The notes: a model not told the origin generated them from the sequence alone. DNA of 64,000 bases from Rhodococcus qingshengii (GCF_021025955.1 NZ_JAJNCL010000006.1:248001-312000); one strand, 5' to 3'. Shown: positions 15,649 to 26,500, counted from the first letter of the stretch. Translations and numbers: made by a program.

Positions 15649-16785
15649 TCAGCCGAGGACCGTCAGGCCGTGCGGACGGTTGTTGAACGACTCACAACCG
15701 TCCGCGGTCACCACGACGATGTCCTCGATGCGGGCGCCCCAATTGCCGCGGAAGTAGATTCCCGGTTCGATACTGAAGGCCATACCTTCGACGAGTTCGA
15801 TGGTGTTGCCCTCGACGATGTACGGCTCCTCGTGCACGGACAGCCCGATACCGTGACCGGTGCGGTGAACGAACACCTCCGCAAGCCCCTGTGCGGCAAG
15901 AACTTCACGGGCGGCAATGTCCACGGATTCTGCGGATACACCTGGCCGCACCGAATCGACAGCAGCCTGTTGCGCCGCCTCGAGTACCGCGAACTGTGCT
16001 GCAACCTCCGCGGACGGCTGCCCCATGCTGTACGTACGGGTGGAGTCCGAGTTGTACCCGGGCTCGACCGGTCCGCCGATGTCGATCACCACGACATCGC
16101 CGCTCTCGATCACCCGGTCCGAAACCTCGTGGTGCGGGTCGGCGCCGTGCGGGCCCGATCCGACGATCACAAACGCAGCCTCGGTGTGCCCCTCTTCGAG
16201 AATCGCCGCCGAAATCGCCTCGCCCACTTCGGCTTCCGTACGGCCGACGATCAAGAACTCGGCCATGCGGGCGTGAACACGGTCGATCGCCGCACCGGCC
16301 CGTCGCAACGCCTCGATTTCGGCGTCGTCCTTGACCATCCGTAATTCGCGCAAGACGCCGGTGGCGAGGATCGGCAACGCGCCCAAGGTGTCTGCGAGCG
16401 GGATCAGATGCAGCGCAGGCATCGCATCCGTCACTGCAACCTTGGCGCCGGCCGGGAGTTGAGCCGCCACAATGGCATACGGATCAACACCGTCGACCCA
16501 GTCGAGGACAGTCAACCCGAGGTCGCCCACTGCCGATTCCTTCAACGACGCCAACTCCAACCGAGGAAGTACGACCGACGCCTTCGCGGTCTCTGCAGCG
16601 ATGACCAGCGCGGTCAAACGCTCGAACGAGTCAGCCCGAGAACCCGTCAGGTACCGCAGATCCGGACCGGGAGTCACCACCAGACCGTCGAGTCCTGCTG
16701 ATCGAGCCAACTCGGCGGCGCGAGCGATACGTGCGCCGTACACGGCGCTGGAGAATCGGGAATTCTGGTCGGCTGGAGACGTCAT
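15649..16785 (-). CDS. M24 family metallopeptidase (PepE/Xaa-Pro dipeptidase type)
   Basis: This 378-residue creatinase/prolidase-fold enzyme cleaves dipeptides with proline or a similar peptide. The five metal ligands are visible in order: Asp in VVVIDIGGP, Asp in [12 protein letters not shown], His in [15 protein letters not shown], Glu in FSIEPGIYF and Glu in [10 protein letters not shown]. The N-terminal creatinase-like domain occupies about residues 15-150. It corresponds in position to PepE (Rv2089c) and is divergent from the 5'-3' exonuclease gene. Confidence 0.88.
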   Translation of the reverse strand: MTSPADQNSRFSSAVYGARIARAAELARSAGLDGLVVTPGPDLRYLTGSRADSFERLTALVIAAETAKASVVLPRLELASLKESAVGDLGLTVLDWVDGVDPYAIVAAQLPAGAKVAVTDAMPALHLIPLADTLGALPILATGVLRELRMVKDDAEIEALRRAGAAIDRVHARMAEFLIVGRTEAEVGEAISAAILEEGHTEAAFVIVGSGPHGADPHHEVSDRVIESGDVVVIDIGGPVEPGYNSDSTRTYSMGQPSAEVAAQFAVLEAAQQAAVDSVRPGVSAESVDIAAREVLAAQGLAEVFVHRTGHGIGLSVHEEPYIVEGNTIELVEGMAFSIEPGIYFRGNWGARIEDIVVVTADGCESFNNRPHGLTVLG

Positions 16786-16822
16786 GGCTTACAGGTTAGT
16801 GGTGACTGGCAGGATGGTGGCC

Positions 16823-17788
16823 ATGAGTGGGCCATTGCTTCTCCTCGACGGTGCCAGCCTGTGGTTTCGTGCGTTCTACGCGCTGCCCGAGTCATTCGTC
16901 GACCCCGACGGAAGACCAGTCAACGCGGTGCGCGGTTTCACCGACATGGTGGCGTCCCTGATCACCAAACACCAGCCGAGTCGTCTCACCGTATGCCTGG
17001 ACTTGGATTGGCGACCGCAGTTTCGCGTCGACGCCGTCCCGACGTACAAAGCGCATCGCGTCGAAGAAGGATCTGACGGTTCGTCCGAAGAAGTTCCGGA
17101 CACGTTGACACCTCAGGTCGACATGATCATGGACGTACTCGCAGCAGCGGGTATCGCGACGGCGGGTGCTGTCGGACTCGAAGCCGACGACGTGCTGGGA
17201 ACGCTTGCCGCCACCGAGCGCGAAGATCTCACCGTCGTCGTCAGTGGTGACCGCGATCTACTGCAGGTCGTCACCGACGAGTACGTGCCCGTTCGTGTCC
17301 TCTACGTGGGCCGCGGTTTGTCCAAGGCGGAACTGTTCGGACCGGTCGAGGTCGCCGAGAAGTATGGGGTACCCGGTGACCGTGCGGGCGAGGCATACGC
17401 CGAACTCGCGGTACTGCGCGGAGACGCCTCCGACGGTCTACCCGGCATCAAGGGTGTCGGCGAGAAGACTGCGTCGACGCTGATGCTCCGCTACGGCTCG
17501 CTGGCCGGACTTCGCGCGGCCGCGGCTGACCCCGAATCGGATATGGCCAAGGGAATTCGCGCAAAACTCACCTCACCAGAGGCAATGGCATACCTCGACG
17601 CTGCGTTGCCGGTGGTACGAGTCGTTCGCGACGCGGACGTTCAGTTCTCGAAGGACGACCGACTCCCGGCGACCCCCATCGATCCCGCACGCTTCGACGA
17701 AGTGGCCGCTTCGCTGAACATCGAACGCTCGGCCGGCCGGCTTGCCGCCGCGCTGAAGGCGGCGGCGGCAAGCCGTTCCGACCAGTAG
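16823..17788 (+). CDS. 5'-3' exonuclease (PolA-N / FEN family)
   Basis: This 321-residue stand-alone 5' nuclease, related to the N-terminal domain of DNA polymerase I, has the metal-binding acids in [33 protein letters not shown] and [13 protein letters not shown] helix-hairpin-helix follows in [19 protein letters not shown]. It removes RNA or DNA flaps with a free 5' end. I used the ATG at 16823; an in-frame ATG at 16814 is also possible. It is the counterpart of Rv2090 beside pepE. Confidence 0.9.
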   Translation: MSGPLLLLDGASLWFRAFYALPESFVDPDGRPVNAVRGFTDMVASLITKHQPSRLTVCLDLDWRPQFRVDAVPTYKAHRVEEGSDGSSEEVPDTLTPQVDMIMDVLAAAGIATAGAVGLEADDVLGTLAATEREDLTVVVSGDRDLLQVVTDEYVPVRVLYVGRGLSKAELFGPVEVAEKYGVPGDRAGEAYAELAVLRGDASDGLPGIKGVGEKTASTLMLRYGSLAGLRAAAADPESDMAKGIRAKLTSPEAMAYLDAALPVVRVVRDADVQFSKDDRLPATPIDPARFDEVAASLNIERSAGRLAAALKAAAASRSDQ

Positions 17789-17792
17789 TGCG

Positions 17793-18620
17793 TCAGCTCG
17801 GGCGGCTGACCTCGTACGTGCCGTTGTCGTCGACAAACGTCACTGTCACGTTCGACTTAACGCCCGCGATCGAGAGCGTGCAGGTGAACTTGTTGCCTGA
17901 CTTGACTTCCTGGTCCGCGGGGCACTGAACATTGCTCACGTTCTTTGCCCCGTAGGACTCGGTGACGATTTTCTCGACGCCGGCCTGAGCCGCGCTCTGA
18001 TCGAGTGTGTTCTTGCCGAATACACCGACCACCAGGGCAACCACGACAGCCGCCAGAACAACGAGAACGCCGATCGCACCGAAGATCAGGGGCTTCTTCG
18101 ACTTACCTGCCTGGTTTCCGGGCGCACCGGGGCTCGGGAACGGCTGAGCCTGGTTCCACTGATTCTGTTGTCCCGGAGCTTGGCCGGGAGCCGCGGCGCC
18201 CCACGCCTGCTGGGGCGCGGCAGCAGGAGGCTGACCCCATGCCTGGGTTGCATCCGGTGCCTGCTGTTGCCCGGGCTGACCCCACGGCTGAGCGGGAGGC
18301 TGCTGCTGGGGTTGTCCCCACGGCTGCTGCTGGCCGGGTTGTCCTTGTCCAGGCTGCTGCGGCTGACCGTATGCAGGCTGACCACCCGGCTGGCCGTAGG
18401 CAGGTTGGCCCCACGGCTGTTGCTGGCCGGGTTGTTGACCGGGCTGCGGTGTTTGACCAGGCTGACCCCACGGCTGTTGCTGGCCGGGCTGCTGACCAGG
18501 CTGCTGTTGACCGCCCGGCTGCTGAGGATTCTGCCCCCACTGCTGCTCGTTCGGCTGCTGCTGCTGATCACCAGGACCCCATTGCCGATTCGGATCGTTC
18601 GGTCCGTAAGGCCCGCTCAT
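17793..18620 (-). CDS. Membrane-anchored DUF4333 protein with Gln/Pro/Gly-rich N-terminus (Rv2091c-like)
   Basis: This 275-residue protein starts with about 165 low-complexity residues built from repeats such as QQPWGQPGQ, GQQPGQQQPW and AYGQPGG. One transmembrane helix follows (about 178-198, IFGAIGVLVVLAAVVVALVV). The C-terminal DUF4333 domain, outside the membrane, contains two cysteines in VQCPADQEVKSGNKFTCTLS. The layout matches Rv2091c next to helY in M. tuberculosis. The function is unknown. The repeats make length variation between strains likely. Confidence 0.82.
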   Translation of the reverse strand: MSGPYGPNDPNRQWGPGDQQQQPNEQQWGQNPQQPGGQQQPGQQPGQQQPWGQPGQTPQPGQQPGQQQPWGQPAYGQPGGQPAYGQPQQPGQGQPGQQQPWGQPQQQPPAQPWGQPGQQQAPDATQAWGQPPAAAPQQAWGAAAPGQAPGQQNQWNQAQPFPSPGAPGNQAGKSKKPLIFGAIGVLVVLAAVVVALVVGVFGKNTLDQSAAQAGVEKIVTESYGAKNVSNVQCPADQEVKSGNKFTCTLSIAGVKSNVTVTFVDDNGTYEVSRPS

Positions 18621-18672
18621 GTTCGCCTCCCACTCGAAATACCAGTCTGCGAATCAAACCACATAGTTGCGG

Positions 18673-21384
18673 TCATGCTGCGTCGACAGCAACTACCCCG
18701 CGACGAATCGCAGCTACCGCCCGCGACGCGGTCTTCGCCACGTCGGCATCCGTCGATGTCAGTCGGACCTGATCGAGGAGATCGATCACCTGACGACACC
18801 ACCGGACAAAATCACCCGCAGACAGCGCGCGGCCTTGCACTCCGGCTGCGATCAGAGCGTCGACCAGCGAATTTTCACTAGCCCAGTGGTAAACGGCAGT
18901 GACGAATCCTAGATCGGGTTCGCGCGTCGGCGGCAGCTTGTGGCGAATCTCGTCCGACCGCAATTCGCTCCACAGTCGTTGAGTGTCGTTGAGCGCGTGA
19001 CGAAGTGCCGCTGTCGGCACCCGATCGACCGTGTCGCCGTCTCGACGTGATTCGTAGACCACCGAGGACACGACTGCCGCCAGTTCGGCCGGGCTGAGAC
19101 CTGTCCACGCACCGGTCCGCAGGCACTCGGCGACCAGAAGGTCGCTTTCCGAATAGATGCGACTGAGTCGTCGTCCGGATTCGGTGACTTCGGGCGCTGC
19201 TTCGGCAGTCATGTATTCACGCTCTTTGAGTAGCGCGATGATTCGGTCGAACGTGCGCGCCAACGAGTTGGTGGTGGCCGCGGCCTTTTCCCTCATCGCC
19301 TGTGTTTCGCGGGCCAATCGGTTGTAGCGCTCACCGATCCGGCTCAGATGTTCGCGATCGGGCCAGCTGTGGCACGGATGCGAGCGAATAGCGCGTCGCA
19401 AAGTAGCGACCTCGGCGTCTTCGGACGCGCCCGCCTTGTGACGCTTCTTCCGCCGAGGGGCGCTGATTCCGGTGCTACGCAACGCCGAGGCCAGATCGCG
19501 CCGAATCCGGGCGGTGTGGTGATCGACATGCTTGGGCAGGCGCATCTTTCCCAGAGCCTCGGCTGCTTCCGGAAAATCGCTCGAGGAGAGTCGGCCGGCC
19601 CACTGATCGGCAGTCAGAACCAGCGGACGGGGGTCTTTCGGATCGTTGTCCGGGACGAGGACCACTGCCACTCCGGAATGACGACCGATGGGAATCGCGA
19701 TCACGTCGCCGCGGGCGAGTGCACGGAGAGACTCCACCGCATCTTCGCGGCGATCCTCGCGGCCCTTACGTTCGAGCGCCCGCTCGCGCGCACTGAGCCG
19801 CTCACGCAACGACGCGTATTCGAAGTACTCGCCGTCTGCACCACCGAGTTTCTCCTGCAAACCCTTCAGTGCTTCTTCGTTCCGCTCTATGCCACGCACC
19901 AGGCCGACCACCGAGCGGTCCGCTTGGAACTGTGCAAAGGAACGCTCGAGCAGCTTGCGTGAATCGGCCGCTCCCATGCGCTCGACGAGGTTGATCGACA
20001 TGTTGTACGAGGGGCGGAACGAACTGCGGAGCGGGAACGTCCGCGTCGACGCCAAACCGGCGACATCCGTCGGCTCGACCCCGGGCTGCCACAGGACCAC
20101 AGCGTGTCCTTCGACGTCGATACCGCGTCGGCCGGCTCGGCCGGTCAGCTGCGTGTACTCGCCCGGTGTCAGTTCGGCGTGTGACTCACCGTTGTACTTG
20201 ACCAAGCGTTCGAGCACCACCGTGCGTGCCGGCATGTTGATACCGAGGGCCAACGTCTCGGTCGCGAAAACCGCTCGCACGAGACCCTTGACGAACAGTT
20301 CCTCGACTGTCTGCCGGAATGCCGGCAGCATGCCAGCGTGATGGGATGCCAGTCCGCGTCGCAGTGCCTTGCACCAGTCCCGATACCCGAGGACTTCGAG
20401 ATCTTCCTCGGGTAGTTCCCCGGTGTGTTTCTCGATGATGGTGTCGATCTCGCGGACCTGCTCCGGCGAAGTGAGATCGAGTCTGGACCGCAGGCACTGC
20501 GCAAGAGCCGCATCACAACCGGCGCGGCTGAAGATGAAAGTGATCGCCGGGAGCAGTCCGGACTGATCGAGCTGAGCGATGACCTCAGGTCGCGGCAAGG
20601 GCCGGAAGTCGTTGGAACTCTGGTAGCTGCCACGCCGTCCGCGGCCACGCGGCTGCCAGCTCTCGACGCGTTCGAGCGCCTGACGCTGCTTGACGTGGCG
20701 AACCAGATCCTGGTCCACGAGTACTGTCTTCGGCCCAGCCGAAGGATGACTTCGACTGTCGAAGAGATCGAAGATCCGTCGACCGACCATGATGTGCTGC
20801 CACAGCGGGATCGGCCGCGTCTCGTCCACGACCACGGTGGTATCGCCGCGGACGGTTTCCATCCAGGCACCGAACTCTTCGGCGTTGCTCACGGTCGCCG
20901 ACAAGCTCACCAGGCGAACATCCTCGGACAGGTGCAGGATCACTTCCTCCCACACCGCCCCACGGAACCGGTCGGCCAGGTAATGCACTTCGTCCATGAC
21001 GACGTGCGAAAGCCCGCGCAGTGCCTCGGAGTTGGCGTAGAGCATGTTCCGCAGGACTTCGGTGGTCATGACGACCACCGGTGCGTCGGAGTTGATGCTC
21101 GAATCACCCGTCAGCAGGCCGACCTCGCTCGCGCCGTAGCGCTCGACGAGCTCTGCGTACTTCTGATTGCTTAATGCCTTGATCGGCGTCGTGTAGAAAC
21201 ACTTGCGGCCGGCCGCAAGAGCCAGGTGGACAGCGAACTCGCCGACCACGGTCTTGCCTGCGCCGGTTGGTGCGCAGACAAGGACACCGTGGCCCGCTTC
21301 GAGCGCAACGCATGCCTTCACCTGGAATGGATCGAGTTCGAACTTCAGGCTGGACGCAAATGTGCTCAGTTCGCTCTTGTTCAT
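18673..21384 (-). CDS. helY: DEAD/DEAH-box RNA helicase HelY (Ski2-like)
   Basis: This 903-residue superfamily 2 helicase has Walker A (VCAPTGAGKTVVGEFA), the DEVH box (VMDEVHYLADRFRG), motif III (LSATVSN) and motif VI (LTGRAGRRGIDVEG). A long C-terminal part follows that resembles the Ski2/Mtr4/DOB1 group. An RNA-unwinding or degradation role is likely. I chose the ATG at 21382-21384, preceded by GAGG, over a GTG two codons earlier. It follows tatC by 48 bases on the same strand and may be co-transcribed. Confidence 0.92.
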   Translation of the reverse strand: MNKSELSTFASSLKFELDPFQVKACVALEAGHGVLVCAPTGAGKTVVGEFAVHLALAAGRKCFYTTPIKALSNQKYAELVERYGASEVGLLTGDSSINSDAPVVVMTTEVLRNMLYANSEALRGLSHVVMDEVHYLADRFRGAVWEEVILHLSEDVRLVSLSATVSNAEEFGAWMETVRGDTTVVVDETRPIPLWQHIMVGRRIFDLFDSRSHPSAGPKTVLVDQDLVRHVKQRQALERVESWQPRGRGRRGSYQSSNDFRPLPRPEVIAQLDQSGLLPAITFIFSRAGCDAALAQCLRSRLDLTSPEQVREIDTIIEKHTGELPEEDLEVLGYRDWCKALRRGLASHHAGMLPAFRQTVEELFVKGLVRAVFATETLALGINMPARTVVLERLVKYNGESHAELTPGEYTQLTGRAGRRGIDVEGHAVVLWQPGVEPTDVAGLASTRTFPLRSSFRPSYNMSINLVERMGAADSRKLLERSFAQFQADRSVVGLVRGIERNEEALKGLQEKLGGADGEYFEYASLRERLSARERALERKGREDRREDAVESLRALARGDVIAIPIGRHSGVAVVLVPDNDPKDPRPLVLTADQWAGRLSSSDFPEAAEALGKMRLPKHVDHHTARIRRDLASALRSTGISAPRRKKRHKAGASEDAEVATLRRAIRSHPCHSWPDREHLSRIGERYNRLARETQAMREKAAATTNSLARTFDRIIALLKEREYMTAEAAPEVTESGRRLSRIYSESDLLVAECLRTGAWTGLSPAELAAVVSSVVYESRRDGDTVDRVPTAALRHALNDTQRLWSELRSDEIRHKLPPTREPDLGFVTAVYHWASENSLVDALIAAGVQGRALSAGDFVRWCRQVIDLLDQVRLTSTDADVAKTASRAVAAIRRGVVAVDAA

Positions 21385-21432
21385 AACCACCTCGTCAGGG
21401 TTTCACACGCCGCCGACGTGGTGGCACGGCGC

Positions 21433-22461
21433 TCAGAGAGTGTCAGTGAAATCCTGGCCTGGTGCGTTGTCGCCGGCGGTGTCGGATTTCTTCGCGGCCG
21501 GAGCTTTGGGCTTGGACTTACGTCCGAACAATCCACTCGGTTCGGCCTTGGGTTTGGTCGGATTGTCGAAGGCCTCGTTCAGATCGGACGGAGCCGAGAT
21601 GGAGGAAGCTTCCTCGTCGGAGATTGCGCCCCAGTCTTCACCGGATCGCTTGGCCTTATGTTTGTCGTTGAGGCGAGCGATCTGGACCGCGACCTCGAAG
21701 AGAAGCGTCAGTGCCAATGCGAGCGCCAGCATCGAGAACGGATCCGAACCCGGCGTAGCAACTGCGGCAAAAACGAACAGCCCGAAGATCAACCCTCGAC
21801 GCCAGGCCTTCAAACGCTCGTAGGTCAGAATGCCGGCAAAGTTCAGTACGACCACGAGCAACGGAATCTCGAAGCTGACACCGAAGATAAGCAGCAGATT
21901 GATGATGAAGCCGAAGTACTCCGAACCACTGAGCGCGGTGATCTGGACGTTGTCGCCGATGGTCAGGAGGAAGTGCAAAGCCTTTGCCACGACGAGGTAC
22001 GCCAGGATCGCGCCGAGAATGAACAGGGCAGCACCGGCGGTGACGAATCCGACCGCGTATCGACGTTCCTTTGCGTAGAGGCCCGGGGTGATGAATGCCC
22101 ACAGTTGGTACAGCCACACCGGGCAGGCAAGGACGATACCGGCGGTGAGCGCCACTTTGAATCGCAGCATGAACTGCTCGAACGGCCCGGTCGCCAGCAA
22201 TCGGCACGCGTCGTCGGTGCTGAGGTTGGCGCGACTCTCGGACGGAAGCTCGCAATACGGTCCGCGAAGCAGATCGCCCAGGCTCTCGAGACCGAGTATC
22301 GAGTGTGAGTACCAGAAGAAGCCGAACGCCGTGGTGATGATCACGCCGAGGAATGCGAACAACAAACGAGTCCGCAATTCGTACAGGTGGTCGACCAACG
22401 ACATGGTGCCGTCTGGATTGACCTTCCGCTTGCGGTTACGCGGGTCTAACGGAATACGCAC
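21433..22461 (-). CDS. tatC: Sec-independent translocase subunit TatC
   Basis: TatC is the multispanning receptor for twin-arginine signal peptides. The 342-residue protein shows the cytoplasmic opening [15 protein letters not shown] with the conserved Glu. Six hydrophobic segments follow, including [35 protein letters not shown] and [20 protein letters not shown]. The C-terminal tail (about 270-342) is long, charged and Lys/Ala-rich, as often in actinobacteria. It is paired with tatA upstream. Confidence 0.95.
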   Translation of the reverse strand: MRIPLDPRNRKRKVNPDGTMSLVDHLYELRTRLLFAFLGVIITTAFGFFWYSHSILGLESLGDLLRGPYCELPSESRANLSTDDACRLLATGPFEQFMLRFKVALTAGIVLACPVWLYQLWAFITPGLYAKERRYAVGFVTAGAALFILGAILAYLVVAKALHFLLTIGDNVQITALSGSEYFGFIINLLLIFGVSFEIPLLVVVLNFAGILTYERLKAWRRGLIFGLFVFAAVATPGSDPFSMLALALALTLLFEVAVQIARLNDKHKAKRSGEDWGAISDEEASSISAPSDLNEAFDNPTKPKAEPSGLFGRKSKPKAPAAKKSDTAGDNAPGQDFTDTL

Positions 22462-22490
22462 TGTGCATCCTGGTCTTGGTCAGCAGACAA

Positions 22491-22517
22491 CCGGGGTGAA
22501 CGGATATTTCACCCCGG
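22491..22517 (-). terminator. Hairpin between tatA and tatC
   Basis: CCGGGGTGAA (22491-22500) pairs with TTCACCCCGG (22508-22517) around a seven-base loop. It has no T-tract. It lies between two genes that work together, so it may be an attenuator or RNA-stability element that sets the TatA:TatC ratio rather than a full stop. Confidence 0.5.
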
Positions 22518-22534
22518 CTAGAACGCAGTGTGTA

Positions 22535-22810
22535 CTAGAGCGGCTTGACTTCGGTGGGCTGCGCAACAGGTGCTGCTGCACCGTTTGCGACCACCGCGGT
22601 GTTGGCCGTCGGCAACTGTGCCGGAGCAGGCTGTGCGACCGGCGCGCTTGCGGGCGCCGCATCGTCGTTTTGCATTTCCTTGACTTCGCTCTTGAAGATG
22701 CGGAGGGAACGACCCAGACCGCGTGCTGCATCGGGAAGCTTCTTCGACCCGAACAGAATTACGACGACAACAGCGACAATCAGCCAATGCATCGGCTGCA
22801 TTGCACCCAT
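22535..22810 (-). CDS. tatA: Sec-independent translocase subunit TatA
   Basis: TatA forms the pore of the twin-arginine translocase. The 91-residue protein has the N-terminal transmembrane helix ([15 protein letters not shown]), the hinge [14 protein letters not shown] and the amphipathic helix [13 protein letters not shown]. An Ala/Pro-rich tail follows. A clear GGGAGG ribosome-binding site precedes the ATG. It lies between pafC and tatC on the same strand. Confidence 0.94.
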   Translation of the reverse strand: MGAMQPMHWLIVAVVVVILFGSKKLPDAARGLGRSLRIFKSEVKEMQNDDAAPASAPVAQPAPAQLPTANTAVVANGAAAPVAQPTEVKPL

Positions 22811-22944
22811 AACGACCTCCCATGATCAGATTCCTCGATGCTACCGGACACAACCGGCGCCCGGAGGTGTCAAAGCACTTACTTCAGCTACCTTTTACCT
22901 GTTTGTTTCCTGCGAACTCACTGAGGGTGAAGTTTCCCGAAGTT

Positions 22945-23922
22945 TTACGAACCGATTACGTCGTACGCGTCGAGTGCCGCAACGGCCCGATCGTGTACTT
23001 CGGACACCAGTTCCGGCGGATGCAGGACCCGAACACCCTCACCGAACCCGAGGACCAGCCTTGCCATCCATTCGAGAGTTCCGAAACTCATCGTCGCCTC
23101 GACCGACCCGTCGTCGTTCACGTGCACGACATCCATCGGGTAGTAGTCGAGCATCCACACCCACTCTTTGGTGATGAACAACCGAGCTTCCGGAAGCGAA
23201 CCGTCGCCGCTGAACAACTCGAGATTCGAATCCTCCTCGAGGGCTTGTGGCGGAGGATCGGCAGGTTCGTCGAGTTGGACGGCGGCGTCGATCCGATCGA
23301 ATCTGAACAACCGCACACCCTCGGCCTGGCGACACCAGGCCTGGAGGTAGCTGTAGTTGTCGACCAACACGATACGAACGGGATCGACGATGCGCTCCGA
23401 GACCGCGTCTCGCGAGGCCGAGTAATACGTCAATCGAAGGGCGGTCTTGTCAGCGAGCGCGGCCCTGACCGTCGCGGCGATCGGGTCTTCGGCGATATCC
23501 GGAGCCGGCGAAGTACTGCGATCTTGGCCGACGGCTCGCGCCGCGGCCGAGCCTGCTGCGTCCTCGATCTTCGCGATAGCGCGCTGGGCCGAAGACGGAT
23601 CGACCATCCCCGGCATTTCCACCAATGACCGAAGCGCGATCAGTAATGCAGTCGCTTCCGTGGAGGTGAGGCGCAACGGACGATCGATTCCGGCCGAGAA
23701 CGTGACCTCGATGCTTTCCTCGGAGAAGGACAAGTCGATGAGATCGCCCGGACCGTACCCGGGCAGTCCACAGACCCACAGCTGATTGAGGTCGGTCATC
23801 AGTTGAGTGGTGCTGACACCGAGTTCCTCGGCAGCCTCGGCGGGACTGATGCCCGGATTCGCGATGAAGTACGGCACGAGGTTGAGCAGCCGCGCCAACC
23901 GAGATGACAGTCGATTGCTCAT
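22945..23922 (-). CDS. pafC: PafC, WYL-domain transcriptional regulator
   Basis: PafC is one half of the PafBC heterodimer, a WYL-domain activator of DNA-damage genes in mycobacteria. The 325-residue protein has an N-terminal winged-helix part (LNLVPYFIANPGISPAEAAE, ELGVSTTQLMTDLNQLWV). The middle WYL region contains RLTYYSASRDAVSERIVDP and YSYLQAWCRQAEGVRLFRFD, and a WCX-type C-terminus follows. Its ATG overlaps the pafB stop (TGATG), so the two partners are translated in a coupled way. Confidence 0.92.
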   Translation of the reverse strand: MSNRLSSRLARLLNLVPYFIANPGISPAEAAEELGVSTTQLMTDLNQLWVCGLPGYGPGDLIDLSFSEESIEVTFSAGIDRPLRLTSTEATALLIALRSLVEMPGMVDPSSAQRAIAKIEDAAGSAAARAVGQDRSTSPAPDIAEDPIAATVRAALADKTALRLTYYSASRDAVSERIVDPVRIVLVDNYSYLQAWCRQAEGVRLFRFDRIDAAVQLDEPADPPPQALEEDSNLELFSGDGSLPEARLFITKEWVWMLDYYPMDVVHVNDDGSVEATMSFGTLEWMARLVLGFGEGVRVLHPPELVSEVHDRAVAALDAYDVIGS

Positions 23923-24932
23923 CAGTTCTCCCCCTGTCCGTCATTGCCGGCGATTGGGCTCGCCGCGGCGCGCAGCTTCGCGACGACCTCCGCACGCAAA
24001 TCCGGTGGGTCCAACACCAGTGCATCCACCCCGTGTCCGGCGATCAACCGAGCGGTCCACTCCCAGGATCGGACGGGAATGGACAGCACGCTGCCGTCGC
24101 GATCGGTCAACCGCCGATCGGACGACGACGTCGCAAGCCGGCGAAGCTCGTGTGCGCGACCGTCTGCGACCCACACCGTAGCGGTCCCGGTCACCACGCC
24201 CGACCCAGTCACCCGGTCGACGACCTCCCGAAGATCGACACCCTCGGGTTTGTGGACCGATCCGGCGGGCCCGAACTCCCTGACGTCGTCACCGATCCGG
24301 GAGAGCCGGAAGGTTCTCACCGCATCACGGTCGACGTCGTGCCCAACCAGGTACCACTTGCCGTTGTGAGTGACGACGCCCCACGGTTCCACAGTGCGCT
24401 CGGTGAACGGTTCGTTCAATGCGCCGCGGTGCTGAAAATGAACTGCTCGGCCGGCGTCGACTGCTGCAAGCAGCTTTCCGAGGGCGGGCTCCGAACCGCG
24501 GGTGCGCGCGGGAATCGCAGTAACCGGTGCGGCACTGACTTCTGCGTCGACCTGCACGCCGGCCGCTCGGAGTTTGAGTAGCGCGCTCTGGGCTGCCGAA
24601 ATTAGTTCCGGAGATTCCCACAACTGCACTGCGACGGCGACGGCAGCAGATTCCTCGCTGGTGAGATCCACGTCCGGAAGCTCGTAGGCATTGCGATTGA
24701 TCCGGTACCCCTCGACCGTCGAGAACCGTCCTGCCAGACCGGTTTCCAAAGGGACACCCAGGTCACGAAGTTCGTTCTTGTCGCGCTCGAACATGCGACT
24801 GAACGCCTCGTAGTTCGCGGAATCGTTGTACCCGGCCACACTGTCGCGGATTTTCTCCGCCGTGAGGAACTGTCTGGTGGACAGCAATGCGATCACCAGG
24901 TTCATCAACCGCTCGATTTTTGATGTCGCCAC
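23922..24932 (-). CDS. pafB: PafB, WYL-domain transcriptional regulator
   Basis: PafB is the partner of PafC in LexA-independent DNA-damage control. The 336-residue protein starts with a winged helix (KIERLMNLVIALLSTRQFLT, FERDKNELRDLGVPLE). The WYL domain includes AVHFQHRGALNEPFTERTVE, PWGVVTHNGKWYLVGHDVDR and DAVRTFRLSRI. It overlaps pafC. A hairpin at 24967-24994 lies between it and pafA, so the pafB promoter may be separate from that of pafA. Confidence 0.92.
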   Translation of the reverse strand: MATSKIERLMNLVIALLSTRQFLTAEKIRDSVAGYNDSANYEAFSRMFERDKNELRDLGVPLETGLAGRFSTVEGYRINRNAYELPDVDLTSEESAAVAVAVQLWESPELISAAQSALLKLRAAGVQVDAEVSAAPVTAIPARTRGSEPALGKLLAAVDAGRAVHFQHRGALNEPFTERTVEPWGVVTHNGKWYLVGHDVDRDAVRTFRLSRIGDDVREFGPAGSVHKPEGVDLREVVDRVTGSGVVTGTATVWVADGRAHELRRLATSSSDRRLTDRDGSVLSIPVRSWEWTARLIAGHGVDALVLDPPDLRAEVVAKLRAAASPIAGNDGQGEN

Positions 24933-24966
24933 GCCGAAATCCTAGTGGCTATCCGATAACCGAACG

Positions 24967-24994
24967 CGCGCCGGACACTTTCGTGCCCGGCGCG
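24967..24994 (-). terminator. Hairpin terminator after pafA
   Basis: CGCGCCGGACAC (24967-24978) pairs with GTGCCCGGCGCG (24983-24994) around TTTC, with one internal mismatch. It begins about 50 bases beyond the pafA stop and 35 bases before the pafB start, so it probably separates pafA from pafBC transcription. Confidence 0.6.
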
Positions 24995-25042
24995 TCTCCG
25001 CAAAACAGACCTGCCGTCTTGTACATCGTGAAAATGGGCGAC

Positions 25043-26401
25043 CTACATCGATGCGATCAAACGCTCGACACGCTCGTCGACAGAACGGAACGGATCCTTG
25101 CAGAGCACAGTTCTTTGCGCCTGATCGTTGAGCTTGAGGTGAACCCAGTCGACCGTGAAGTCCCGGCCGGCTGCCTGGGCTGCGGTGATGAAATCGCCAC
25201 GCAGCTTGGCGCGGGTGGTCTGCGGCGGATTCTCGACGGCCTCGTCGATCGTCTCGTCCTCGGTGACTCGTTTGACCAAGCCTTTGCGCTGCAGCACGTC
25301 GAAGACGCCGCGGCCACGTTTGATGTCGTGGTAGGCCAAGTCGAGCTGCGCGATCTTGGGATCGGACAGATCGAAGCCGTGACGGTCCTGGTAGCGCTGG
25401 AACAGCTTGCGCTTGATGACCCAGTCGATCTCCGTGTCGACCTTCGCGAAATCCTGAGCCTCGACAGCGTCGAGGGTACGACCCCAGAGATCGACAACCT
25501 GCTCGACCTGCGGGTCCGGTTCGCGGTTACGCAGATGTTCGACTGCCTTGGAGTGGTACTCGCGCTGAATATCGAGAGCACTGGCCTGACGTCCACCGGC
25601 CAACCGGACAGGCTTCTTGCCGGTCACGTCGTGGCTGACCTCGCGGATCGCACGAATCGGGTTGTCCAAGGCGAAATCGCGGAACGAAACTCCGGCCTCG
25701 ATCATTTCGAGCACGAGCGCTGCAGAACCGACCTTGAGCATCGTCGTCGTTTCGGCCATGTTCGAATCGCCGACGATCACGTGCAGACGGCGGTACTTCT
25801 CGGCGTCCGCATGCGGTTCGTCGCGGGTGTTGATGATCGGACGCGAACGAGTGGTCGCCGACGAGACACCTTCCCAGATGTGTTCCGCACGCTGTGAGAG
25901 GCAGAACGTCGCGGCCTTCGGTGTCTGCAGCACCTTGCCGGCGCCGCAGATCAACTGGCGCGTGACGAGGAACGGCAACAAGACATCCGAAATCCGGGAG
26001 AACTCACCGGCGCGCGCGACGAGAAAGTTCTCGTGGCATCCGTACGAGTTTCCGGCCGAGTCGGTGTTGTTCTTGAAGAGGTAGATGTCGCCACCGATCC
26101 CCTCCTCGGCGAGTCTCGCCTCGGCGTCGATCAGCAGTTCTTCGAGCACACGCTCACCGGCTCGGTCGTGATTGACCAACTGGATGAGGCTGTCGCACTC
26201 GGCCGTCGCGTACTCCGGGTGCGAACCCACATCCAGGTACAAGCGGGCTCCGTTGCGGAGGAAGACGTTGGAGCTGCGACCCCACGACACGACACGACGG
26301 AAGAGGTAACGAGCAACCTCGTCGGGGCTCAGTCGCCTGTGCCCGTGAAAGGTGCAGGTAACGCCGAATTCCGTCTCGATACCCATGATTCGTCTCTGCA
26401 C
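25043..26401 (-). CDS. pafA: Pup-protein ligase PafA
   Basis: PafA joins the C-terminal glutamate of Pup to lysines of target proteins, using ATP. The 452-residue length equals the mycobacterial enzyme. The start [20 protein letters not shown] places catalytic Glu9 in the glutamine-synthetase-like fold. [13 protein letters not shown] holds the acidic base Asp57, and [19 protein letters not shown] is a nucleotide-binding stretch. I chose the GTG at 26399-26401 because it reproduces the family N-terminus exactly. It is transcribed away from the PAP2-DAGK gene. Confidence 0.95.
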   Translation of the reverse strand: MQRRIMGIETEFGVTCTFHGHRRLSPDEVARYLFRRVVSWGRSSNVFLRNGARLYLDVGSHPEYATAECDSLIQLVNHDRAGERVLEELLIDAEARLAEEGIGGDIYLFKNNTDSAGNSYGCHENFLVARAGEFSRISDVLLPFLVTRQLICGAGKVLQTPKAATFCLSQRAEHIWEGVSSATTRSRPIINTRDEPHADAEKYRRLHVIVGDSNMAETTTMLKVGSAALVLEMIEAGVSFRDFALDNPIRAIREVSHDVTGKKPVRLAGGRQASALDIQREYHSKAVEHLRNREPDPQVEQVVDLWGRTLDAVEAQDFAKVDTEIDWVIKRKLFQRYQDRHGFDLSDPKIAQLDLAYHDIKRGRGVFDVLQRKGLVKRVTEDETIDEAVENPPQTTRAKLRGDFITAAQAAGRDFTVDWVHLKLNDQAQRTVLCKDPFRSVDERVERLIASM

Positions 26402-26500
26402 ACTTCGACAGTACAACCAGAATGCGAGGTTCACCCGTGTACTTCGATCGCGTCGTAAGTCACGACTCGACAACGTCGGGCGGCGGCATAGTGTGACGGT

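Noticed and set aside
18103..18571. Repetitive DNA within the DUF4333 gene, considered as a repeat array
   Set aside because: The repetition follows the Gln/Pro/Gly/Trp codons of the protein and keeps the frame; it is low-complexity coding sequence.
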